Source: Microbacterium sp. CH12i
Lineage (GTDB): Bacteria; Actinomycetota; Actinomycetes; Actinomycetales; Microbacteriaceae
Reading direction: 5' to 3'
Assembly: GCF_000685355.1 (NCBI RefSeq)
Contig: NZ_JHET01000009.1
Coordinates: 1-32,578 of the forward strand
DNA: 32,578 nucleotides
Position numbers and translations under genes: made by a program
Shown: positions 25,953 through 32,578 of the stretch, in pieces
How positions within the stretch are numbered: position 1 is the first letter of the stretch
Layout of the letters: every line of letters starts with the position of its first letter
The notes under the pieces: model-generated
The model's input: the letters and a program-made list of their open reading frames with translations, nothing else
Databases searched by the model: none
Told to the model about the DNA's origin: nothing

Positions 25953-28900
25953 ATGACTCAAGATGACGGCGAGGCCCTATTGCCCGATTCCCCGGCGCCT
26001 CCGATACAAACGCCCCTACTCACATTCGACTCGGTATCGTCACCTGACTCCTTCCAGACTGTTGTTGTAAAGGCGACCTACTCGCCGGATGACCGACCAT
26101 TCGAGACGTTTTATGTGCCGTTGCTGTCACGGGCATCGACGTACGATCGTGCGGTCGGCTATTGGTCGGCCGCTGAACTCCAATACGCCGCACAGGGCAC
26201 AGCGCATTTCATTGCCAACGGCGGTCGGATGCGTCTGATCGTCGGGGCGCAACTCGCCCAGCGGGACGTGGACGCTGTCATCGGCGGCAGACCTCTCGAG
26301 GACGTGGTGGCTGAACGACTCCTCGCCGACCCGGATATTGAAGGGACGAGGATCGTTCAGAGCGAACATCTGAGCGTGCTGGCATGGATGGTTGCCACCG
26401 AACGACTTGAGATTCGTGTCGGCATTCCGAAAGCCGAGGACGGTCGACTACTGACACATCGGCAGTCAGGCCGGTACTTCCACACCAAGTACGGCATATT
26501 TTCTGACCGTTATGGCAATCGGGTTGCCTTCAACGGTTCGAACAACTCCTCCGTGACTGCGTGGTCGCGGAACCACGAGACTTTCGATGCCTATCCGTCA
26601 TGGAACGTCCCCATCTGGGACTATCTGGGTGCCAACAAGGTACTCGACTTCAGGATGCATTGGAACGGCAACGCCGATGCAGGCTGGGCCGTCATCGACT
26701 TGCCATCGGCAGTCCGGCAGCACCTCATCGAGCACGCGCCCGAAGCCCCACCACTGCCGCCCGGATCCATCCTGCGACCTCCAGAACCACCGCTCGACGA
26801 CATAGTCGACTTCGATGCCGAGGTCGCGTGGGATGAACTCACGGCGCTCCGCGATGCTCCTACCGAGTCCGCGTGGACGGGGGTCGGGTCAGCGTGGGCG
26901 CAGCCACTTCCGCACCAGGCCGAACTGATCAATCGCGTAGTGTCCACCTATCCGCGGAGCTACCTGTTCGCCGACGAAGTTGGTCTCGGTAAAACTATTG
27001 AAGCAGGCATGGTCCTTCGCGAGCTTTTCACCTCGGGGCGCGCACAGAAGGCCCTGCTTCTGGTGCCAGCCTCGGTCATGAAGCAGTGGCAAGAAGAACT
27101 CCACGAGAAGATGAACCTGGACGCCGCCCGATTCGACAAAGGCGGCTTCGTGGATCGTTTCGACCAGCCGATCCCCACTGCCCCAAACTCGAACCCGTGG
27201 TCGGCCTTTCCCATCGTGCTCGCCTCATCCCACCTTGCTCGCCGGCGCGACCGTCGCAGGCAGATACTCGATGCGGGACCGTGGGACGTGGTGCTGGTTG
27301 ACGAAGCACACCATGCTCGCCGCCGAGGATCGAAGCCGACTGACACTCCGAACTCGTTGCTGGGACTGCTGCAGGACATGCGCGACAAGGAGATGTGGCG
27401 GGCGCTCTACCTCGCCACCGCCACCCCAATGCAGATGCACCCGCACGAGGCGTGGGACCTGATCTCGCTGCTAGGCCTAAAAGGTCGCTGGGGAGAAAGC
27501 GCCGAGAACTTCATCCGCTTCTTCAAACTGCTGTCCATCGACCCGTTGCACCGGCATTGGGAATTGTTGTGCTCGATGCTGGAGGATTACTTCTCCGACC
27601 CTCAGGCCGAGCGCGATGCTGACCTTGAGAAGCAGGTCGATGACGCTTTGGGGTGGACCAGCGCCTACGTAGTCACTGCGTTGGCTGGCAACCCGCCCAG
27701 TGCAGATCTGAAAGCCAAATTCCCGAACGAGACATCGGAATGGATGGACAAATGGCTTCGTCGCCACACGCCGATGCGAGATCGGGTCTTCCGCAACACA
27801 CGTAAGACGATGCGTGCCTATCAGGCGGCCGGGATCATCTCTGACGATGTAGTCATCCCTCACCGCCATGTCCGGGACGAGTTCATCCCGCTGGCGCCCA
27901 ACGAACGTCGCCTGTACGAGCGCATCGAGGAATACATCCGTCGTCATTACAACGCATACATGGCCGACCAAGGCGGCCAGGCGCTTGGCTTCGTCATGAC
28001 CATCTATCGGCGTCGCCTGACTTCGTCGTTCGAGGCGATCAAGCGGTCACTCCGCCGCCGCCTGAGAGTGTTGGAGGACGGCAGAAACCTGGCGGAGTTA
28101 CTCACCGAGGATGACAACGTAGACATCGAGGAGTCTCTGTTTGAGCCCGAAGCATTCGACACCAGAGCCGATCGCCTACGCGATGAAATCGCCGAGCTGA
28201 AGTCATTCGTCCAAGACCTCGACGGCATCACGGGCGAGGATAGCAAGGCAAGCCACCTGGTGGACGACGTGACCAAAGCGCTGGCCAGGTACTCATCCGT
28301 AGTGGTTTTCACACAGTATGCCGACACGATGGACTACGTACGTGAGCGGCTTCTTGCAGCGGGATACCGCCGGCTTGGCTGTTACTCCGGGCGAGGCGGT
28401 GAGGTCTACGACGCGGACGCAGGAACCTGGACCGAGGTCACCAAGTCAGAGATCAAGACCAAGTTCCGCAGCGGCGAACTGGAGGTCCTCATCGGCACAG
28501 ACTCAATGAGCGAGGGCCTGAATCTGCAAACCTCTGGTCGCCTTATCAACTACGACATGCCGTGGAACCTCATGCGTGTAGAGCAGCGGATCGGGCGCGT
28601 AGATCGTATCGGCGCTTCCTATAAGGACATCCGCATCAGTAACTACTTCTACGCCGACACAGTTGAGGAGCAGGTCTATAAGGGCATCGCTGAGGACTAC
28701 AGCGACTTCACCGATATTGTTGGCGACGCTGCCCCCGTGCTCGCCAACATCGAAAAGGCCATTGAGCGCCTGGCATTGAGCGGTCATGTGACCCCCGCCC
28801 TTATCGACTCCGAAGTCGGTGAGATTCGACAGCAGGTCGAGGACATCAAAGGCGAGCCAGTAGGCAACGACGATATCGGCACACCCGTCGATATCGGGCG

Positions 28901-29243
28901 GATCAAGGAGCCGCCATCGCTGGTGGGCGCCTCGACCCCGGAATTACTGGAACGAGTGCTCACAGCCAACGTGCTCACACGCGGGGCCTTCAAGCCTGAC
29001 GATGGTCGCCCAAATGTGTATTGGCTGACGACTTCGGCGGGGACCTCGTCCAGGCTGTCGTTCAGGAAGAGCGACGGCGTGCAGGACATCGATGAGTACT
29101 TCGCCCCGTCGTCGGTTGCCCCGCTACCGGTGACGTTCGACCGCGCGACCTGGGATGAGAGCGACGACGCAGCCCTCGTCTTCCTCACCTACGGGACCCC
29201 AGAGTTGGCCGCATTGCTACCGGCCATGGATATGCACAGCTAA
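25953..29243 (+). CDS. PLD-domain SNF2-family helicase, anti-phage associated
   Basis: 1096 residues, ATG at 25953, one base after the preceding stop. The N-terminal 230 residues are a phospholipase D-like domain with one HxK motif (FHTKYGIFSD, H177/K179) followed by GNRVAFNGSNNS. The helicase has Walker A ADEVGLGKTIEAG (about 340-352), LLLVPASVMKQW, DEAH (450-453) and LATATPMQ. The C-terminal RecA lobe has VVVFTQYADTMDYV (about 783) and the motif VI region RVEQRIGRVDRIGA (about 875-888). A long linker and about 150 further residues follow. A single HKD half-site suggests dimerisation if it is a nuclease. Such DNA-dependent ATPases of the Swi2/Snf2 class act as translocases in several restriction-like defence systems. 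Confidence 0.92.
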   Translation: MTQDDGEALLPDSPAPPIQTPLLTFDSVSSPDSFQTVVVKATYSPDDRPFETFYVPLLSRASTYDRAVGYWSAAELQYAAQGTAHFIANGGRMRLIVGAQLAQRDVDAVIGGRPLEDVVAERLLADPDIEGTRIVQSEHLSVLAWMVATERLEIRVGIPKAEDGRLLTHRQSGRYFHTKYGIFSDRYGNRVAFNGSNNSSVTAWSRNHETFDAYPSWNVPIWDYLGANKVLDFRMHWNGNADAGWAVIDLPSAVRQHLIEHAPEAPPLPPGSILRPPEPPLDDIVDFDAEVAWDELTALRDAPTESAWTGVGSAWAQPLPHQAELINRVVSTYPRSYLFADEVGLGKTIEAGMVLRELFTSGRAQKALLLVPASVMKQWQEELHEKMNLDAARFDKGGFVDRFDQPIPTAPNSNPWSAFPIVLASSHLARRRDRRRQILDAGPWDVVLVDEAHHARRRGSKPTDTPNSLLGLLQDMRDKEMWRALYLATATPMQMHPHEAWDLISLLGLKGRWGESAENFIRFFKLLSIDPLHRHWELLCSMLEDYFSDPQAERDADLEKQVDDALGWTSAYVVTALAGNPPSADLKAKFPNETSEWMDKWLRRHTPMRDRVFRNTRKTMRAYQAAGIISDDVVIPHRHVRDEFIPLAPNERRLYERIEEYIRRHYNAYMADQGGQALGFVMTIYRRRLTSSFEAIKRSLRRRLRVLEDGRNLAELLTEDDNVDIEESLFEPEAFDTRADRLRDEIAELKSFVQDLDGITGEDSKASHLVDDVTKALARYSSVVVFTQYADTMDYVRERLLAAGYRRLGCYSGRGGEVYDADAGTWTEVTKSEIKTKFRSGELEVLIGTDSMSEGLNLQTSGRLINYDMPWNLMRVEQRIGRVDRIGASYKDIRISNYFYADTVEEQVYKGIAEDYSDFTDIVGDAAPVLANIEKAIERLALSGHVTPALIDSEVGEIRQQVEDIKGEPVGNDDIGTPVDIGRIKEPPSLVGASTPELLERVLTANVLTRGAFKPDDGRPNVYWLTTSAGTSSRLSFRKSDGVQDIDEYFAPSSVAPLPVTFDRATWDESDDAALVFLTYGTPELAALLPAMDMHS

Positions 29244-29266
29244 CGTTCCACCGGGGCAGTCGTCGC

Positions 29267-30427
29267 TCACGCTGGCATAGGGAGCCGCGACGAACTGTCT
29301 CGTGAGACACCCGACTTGCGCATAAAGGCCGTGTCAATCCAGCGCATCTGCGACATATCCGCTCGCAGCCTCTTGAGCTTGCCGGAGTCGTGATACCCAT
29401 CCGTGAATCGCTGGCGCAACTCATCCAGGAACATGGGTCCGATGACCTTCATGATGTTGGTCTCAGTCGTGTAGTGCTCACCGAGCTCTCGGCGCGCAAC
29501 CCGATCCTTCACTGATTGGAAGAGGCTGCCGAAAATGGCCGGCGAGATCGAGGACCAGTTGAACATCGCGGCCGAGATCAACCGCTCCCGCATCCCCGAA
29601 TCGAACGACGGGATCGAGACCGTCTCCTCGAAGACACCACCATTCACGTACGGGAACCGTGCCATCAGCTCGTCAAGATTCGACTGTCGACGTGACGGCT
29701 CACGACCCATGACTTGGTACAGCAACGACAGCTGCGGCCCCAGATCTGAACCATCGGTAGCCGTTCGCGTCTCAAGAAATTCGAGGAAGAGATCTCGGTC
29801 CCACAGGCCAGCATCGTCGGCATACAGCGCGAAGAGAGTCCTCACCAGGAACACCGACGCCTCATGGTCGTCGTACCCCGCACCCTCGAGAGACTCGTAC
29901 AACGAAGCCATCAGCCGTGCTGCCTTGATCGACGCTGATTCCTGCTCCTTCGATCCAAACTCTCGCTCGCCATACCCCGCAAGGAACGCCAGCTTGTCGG
30001 CGTAATCGCGCAGCTGCTTGAGTGTGAACTCGATCGGGGCTACATCGTTGTCGGCTCGGAGGTCAAGGAGCCGGAAGTTGTGGAAATCACTGGTGAGCAC
30101 CCAGCGCGGGATCTCTGGATCGGGCAGGTCGTCAATGTAGTCGAGTGCCTGCTGCTCGGCCGCGACAAGATCCTTGCCAGCCGACTTCATTTCGATCAGC
30201 GCCAGACCCGGGATTAGAGCATCGATGTACCCGCGGGCGCCGGTCGAGGAACGCTTCACGCGCTTCTCATAGAACGCTGCTCGGCTCTGGGTGATCCCGT
30301 AGACACCGAGGAGATCCCTCACGAACGTCTGAGCCTGTTGCCGCTCCTCGCCGGGCTCATCCTGCCACGCGCGAGCAAACTGCGCAGCGCGCGTACGGAT
30401 CTCATTCATCGATATCGACTTCGTCAC
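29267..30427 (-). CDS. MmeI-like (type IIL) restriction protein, methyltransferase part missing
   Basis: 386 residues, GTG at 30427 (ATG at 30409 possible). The N-terminus resembles type IIL enzymes: a PD-(D/E)XK nuclease with GYIDALIPGLALIEMKSAGKDL (D69, E79, K81), then PRWVLTSDFHNFRLLDL and LRDYADKLAFLAGYGE. A helical linker follows to RRELGEHYTTETNIMKVIGPMFLDEL and KLKRLRADMSQMRWID. In intact enzymes this is directly followed by DPACGxGNF and NPPY. Here it becomes an unrelated 22-residue tail and stops at 29267, so methylase and target recognition domains are absent. An unguarded nuclease would be harmful unless inactive or paired with another modification enzyme. It converges on the helicase, 23 bases apart. 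Confidence 0.8.
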   Translation of the reverse strand: MTKSISMNEIRTRAAQFARAWQDEPGEERQQAQTFVRDLLGVYGITQSRAAFYEKRVKRSSTGARGYIDALIPGLALIEMKSAGKDLVAAEQQALDYIDDLPDPEIPRWVLTSDFHNFRLLDLRADNDVAPIEFTLKQLRDYADKLAFLAGYGEREFGSKEQESASIKAARLMASLYESLEGAGYDDHEASVFLVRTLFALYADDAGLWDRDLFLEFLETRTATDGSDLGPQLSLLYQVMGREPSRRQSNLDELMARFPYVNGGVFEETVSIPSFDSGMRERLISAAMFNWSSISPAIFGSLFQSVKDRVARRELGEHYTTETNIMKVIGPMFLDELRQRFTDGYHDSGKLKRLRADMSQMRWIDTAFMRKSGVSRDSSSRLPMPA

Positions 30428-30461
30428 AGATCAAAGCTATCCGCCGGAACGTTCCCCGCTA

Positions 30462-30490
30462 TTGACAACACGATGATCGCCCCATACTGT
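30462..30490 (+). promoter_or_regulatory. Near-consensus sigma-A promoter
   Basis: TTGACA at 30462-30467 and TACTGT at 30485-30490 are separated by exactly 17 bases. About 40 bases later comes AGGAGG and the ATG at 30530, so the transcript has a short leader. The leader contains TGTTG (30489-30493) and CAACA (30508-30512) in inverted order, a weak candidate operator. Confidence 0.75.
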
Positions 30491-30529
30491 TGCATATGTC
30501 AGATACACAACAATATAGGAGGTTGCATT

Positions 30530-31087
30530 ATGCGTGTGCTCCCTGTCCAGCAGGACACCATCGACCTACTCGTGACGGCGATGCTCATCAGCAGCACCGA
30601 CATCACCCAAGCCCCATCACTGTCTCCGATCATCACGCCCGGCCTCGCCCCCGCCGCAGTCCTCGCTGGCGCCGATCGCGTTGGTCAGCAGCTGTGGGAT
30701 GAGAACTATGCAAGCGTGAGCGAGGCCAACAAGCGAGACATCCCCGCACCGCGGTACCAATGGCAGCCCGTCGCCGAGCTGCTCGGGGAGCGAATCGACA
30801 TTGAGCAGATCCTGCAGATCGAACGCAGTCGGCTCTACCTCAGCGAAGTCTCTTGCCACCACACCGGGTGGGACGGCTCCGAAGCCAACGCACAGCTGGA
30901 ACGGCTGCGCGAGGCAATCGCTGCGCGGCTGTACTTCCACCCGCATGAGGCCTCCCCGGAGCACGCCGGAGTGTACGAGTATGCAGGCCTCAGCCGCGCT
31001 GTTGACGAGTGGACTCGGGAGATCGGCTTCCGTTCGCTGCTCAGCGTCGAAGGTGCTCGTCAGACGCGAGAGGGCCGTGCATCATGA
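30530..31087 (+). CDS. Hypothetical mobile-module protein, 185 aa
   Basis: Not recognised by family name. ATG at 30530 with AGGAGG 7 bases upstream, a strong start. The soluble, helical sequence includes AVLAGADRVGQQLWDENYASVSEANKRD, YQWQPVAELLGERIDIEQILQIERSRLYL and a long C-terminal YEYAGLSRAVDEWTREIGFRSLL. It is first in a three-gene coupled module; its stop overlaps the start of the DUF3560 gene. Genes of this type are found beside DUF3560 genes on actinobacterial plasmids and islands. Confidence 0.7.
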   Translation: MRVLPVQQDTIDLLVTAMLISSTDITQAPSLSPIITPGLAPAAVLAGADRVGQQLWDENYASVSEANKRDIPAPRYQWQPVAELLGERIDIEQILQIERSRLYLSEVSCHHTGWDGSEANAQLERLREAIAARLYFHPHEASPEHAGVYEYAGLSRAVDEWTREIGFRSLLSVEGARQTREGRAS

Positions 31088-32028
31088 GCATCACGATCTC
31101 TCACTCTGCAGCGGATGGCTCTCTTGTCAGCGGCACCAGCCGTGGTGATGGGTCCGCAACGATCCTCAAGGCTGAGGGCTGGCGCTGGGGTCGCAGCATC
31201 GATACCTGGTTCCTTGCCCGTTCGCGTGACCGTGCGCCACAGCGAAGCACCATCGAACGCACCGCAGCGCAGCTGCGCGCCGCAGGCTTCACCGTCGAGA
31301 TCTCGGTCGATGACACCTATCGGACAGCATCTGAGGTTGAAGCGGATACCCGCGAGAGACAGACCACGCGAGCAGCGCGCCTCAACGTCAGGGCTGCCAC
31401 TCGAGTCGCACAGGCAGAAGCGGCGGATGCCGCGGCCGCACGTGCTCACGCAGCGCTGCCGCCGATGGGGGAACCGGTCAAGATCGGCCATCACAGCGAA
31501 GGTCGGCACCGCGCGGCGATCGCAAAATCTGATGCTGCGATGCGCAGGAGCATCGACGCCGACCAGGCCGCGAAGTACGCCGCCGAGCGAGCCAAGAACG
31601 CCAAGAATGCAACGGATCGCCGATATGCGCCGGCGCAGGTCGTACGCCGGATCGAGCGGCTCGAGTCGGAACTCGGCGCTTGGCGACGCAGGCGTGATGG
31701 GTCTTCGCGGCGTCTGTCTAACGGCATGCTCGATGTCACGGCTCCAGCGCAGGGAGACTACGCAGAACGAGTCCTCCGTGAGGTCGATCGGCTCACCGAT
31801 GAGCTCGAATATTGGAACGGCATTCGTCAGCAGCAGATCGCTGACGGGCAAGTCGTCGAGTACTCCCGCGAGACGATCAAACTGGGTGACCTCATCCAGT
31901 TCTCGCACGTCTGGGGAAAGGTCGTGCGGGTCAACCTCAAGAGTGTCACCGCGGTGGGTGTGTACGGCAAGATGATCGCGCCGTATCCGCGCATCGATGG
32001 GCACCAGCCGCAGGGCGGAGGTGTGTGA
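31084..32028 (+). CDS. DUF3560 domain protein
   Basis: 314 residues, ATG at 31084 overlapping the previous stop in ATGA. DUF3560 landmarks: GDGSATILKAEGWRWGRSIDTWFLARSRDRAPQRSTIERTAAQLRAAGFTVEISVDD, then a long alanine-rich coiled coil (VAQAEAADAAAARAHAAL). PPMGEPVKIGHHSEGRHRAAIAKSDAAMRRS follows, then another coiled coil (VVRRIERLESELGAW) and a small beta domain (IKLGDLIQFSHVWGKVVRVNLKSVTAVGVYG). DUF3560 proteins occur on plasmids and integrative elements; their role is unknown. Confidence 0.88.
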   Translation: MSITISHSAADGSLVSGTSRGDGSATILKAEGWRWGRSIDTWFLARSRDRAPQRSTIERTAAQLRAAGFTVEISVDDTYRTASEVEADTRERQTTRAARLNVRAATRVAQAEAADAAAARAHAALPPMGEPVKIGHHSEGRHRAAIAKSDAAMRRSIDADQAAKYAAERAKNAKNATDRRYAPAQVVRRIERLESELGAWRRRRDGSSRRLSNGMLDVTAPAQGDYAERVLREVDRLTDELEYWNGIRQQQIADGQVVEYSRETIKLGDLIQFSHVWGKVVRVNLKSVTAVGVYGKMIAPYPRIDGHQPQGGGV

Positions 32029-32252
32029 TGAGTATCACCATGCAGCGGAAGCGCACTGAGATCCCCGAAAACATCCTGATCCGCCTGCGGCGGCAGCTGA
32101 TCGGACTCACCACAGTCCTGCTCGCAGTCGGTGCGGGATGGCTCGGGATCGTCATGAGGCCACACCTGGGAAAGATCTTCATGACTCTCCTAGCCGCGGC
32201 ACTGGTGTGGCTGGTGATCGTCAGCGCGATCGACTTCTTCCGCGACCGCTAG
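32028..32252 (+). CDS. Small two-helix membrane protein
   Basis: 74 residues, ATG at 32028 sharing one base with the DUF3560 stop (TGATG). Two hydrophobic helices: LIGLTTVLLAVGAGWLGIVM and IFMTLLAAALVWLVIVSAI, joined by a short basic loop, with a basic N-terminus. No family recognised. The stop TAG at 32250-32252 coincides with the end of the IS481-type element, so its last residues (DFFRDR) may be a product of that insertion. Confidence 0.7.
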   Translation: MSITMQRKRTEIPENILIRLRRQLIGLTTVLLAVGAGWLGIVMRPHLGKIFMTLLAAALVWLVIVSAIDFFRDR

Positions 32253-32578
32253 GTGTACTTCCCCGTGAGGTTGTGAACGCGTTCTGAGGGGGTCTTGCCG
32301 CCGATGCCGGTGTGGGGTCTGTGGTGATTGTAGTGATGGAGCCAGGTCTCGTAGGCGGCGGCTCGCTCGGATTCGCTGGCGTAGGGTCTCGCATATGCCC
32401 ACTCGACGGCGAGGGTCCGGTTGAATCGCTCGACTTTCCCGTTGGTCTGCGGCCGATACGGTCTGGTCCACTTGTGCTTGATGGTTTCGCCGAGCGCGGC
32501 AGCGAACGCGTGGGATCGGTAGCAGGCGCCGTTGTCGGTCATCACCGCGGTCACGGTCACGCCGAGGCTGGCGAAGAA
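32249..32578 (-). CDS. IS481 family transposase, 5' end off window
   Basis: The frame runs off the right edge; 109 residues of the C-terminal half are visible: FFASLGVTVTAVMTDNGACYRSHAF (second catalytic D in TDNG), HKWTRPYRPQTNGKVERFNRTLAVEWAYA (catalytic E in KVERFN), WLHHYNHHRPHTGIGGKTPSERVHNLTGKYT and stop. This is the rve/IS481 integrase core. The stop codon at 32249-32251 overlaps the stop of the membrane-protein gene on the other strand. Two of three DDE residues are visible and intact. Confidence 0.92.
   Translation of the reverse strand, partial: FFASLGVTVTAVMTDNGACYRSHAFAAALGETIKHKWTRPYRPQTNGKVERFNRTLAVEWAYARPYASESERAAAYETWLHHYNHHRPHTGIGGKTPSERVHNLTGKYT
32249..32578 (-). mobile_element. 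IS481-type insertion sequence, partial
   Basis: The transposase end and the terminus of the element are almost identical here, as is common in IS481 elements. The outer end is expected at or a few bases left of 32249 and would lie within the 3' end of the small membrane-protein gene. The other end is outside the window, so terminal repeats cannot be compared. Confidence 0.75.

Noticed and set aside
31060..32004. 314-residue minus-strand frame
   Set aside because: Shadow of the DUF3560 gene.

Overview
The window is high-GC DNA from an actinobacterium, most likely Microbacteriaceae (Microbacterium-like). This is inferred from the high-GC codon use, frequent GTG starts, the HrcA/CIRCE-controlled groES, the tsaB-rimI-tsaD gene order and the recurrent GGATGCCGCGGCATCC palindrome. 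It splits into a conserved chromosomal part (about 1-8200) and an accessory island (about 8200-32578) with insertion sequences at both ends.

Conserved part. On the minus strand lie an acidic Ser-Asp-Asn repeat protein (runs off the left edge) and groES, whose promoter is covered by two CIRCE operators. A divergent plus-strand gene encodes a methyltransferase with a THUMP-like C-terminus. A tightly coupled minus-strand operon follows: tsaB - rimI - tsaD - DUF4190-like membrane protein - single-pass membrane protein. It makes the t6A tRNA modification (TsaB/TsaD) and the ribosomal-protein acetyltransferase RimI. Divergent from tsaB is a processive GT2 glycosyltransferase cut off right after its QxxRW-type motif by an ISAzo13-like element. 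The DNA on the far side of that element does not continue the glycosyltransferase, so the element marks the island boundary.

Island. From 9.5 to 19 kb lie mostly unrecognised cargo genes: a cut HTH/coiled-coil gene, a zinc-knuckle protein, an actinobacterial 422-aa family, three alpha-helical proteins that look like divergent relatives of one another (DUF5677-like), an XRE regulator with a palindromic candidate operator, and small hypothetical genes. From 19.0 to 29.2 kb is a compact co-directional operon that looks like an anti-phage system: HTH/excisionase-like protein, DUF499 P-loop ATPase, a small conserved protein, DUF1156 DNA methyltransferase, and a PLD-SNF2 helicase. Convergent to it is an MmeI-like (type IIL) protein that keeps the PD-(D/E)XK nuclease part and has lost its methyltransferase. 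From 30.46 to 32.25 kb a near-consensus sigma-A promoter drives a three-gene coupled module (hypothetical, DUF3560, small membrane protein), ending against an IS481-family transposase that runs off the right edge.

Caution on sequence quality: four conserved genes (methyltransferase, tsaD, DUF499, DUF1156) are each split by what looks like exactly one missing base. Because tsaD is normally essential, consensus deletion errors are a more likely explanation than four real mutations. I annotate these as single frameshifted genes. No rRNA, tRNA, CRISPR array or integrase was recognised.
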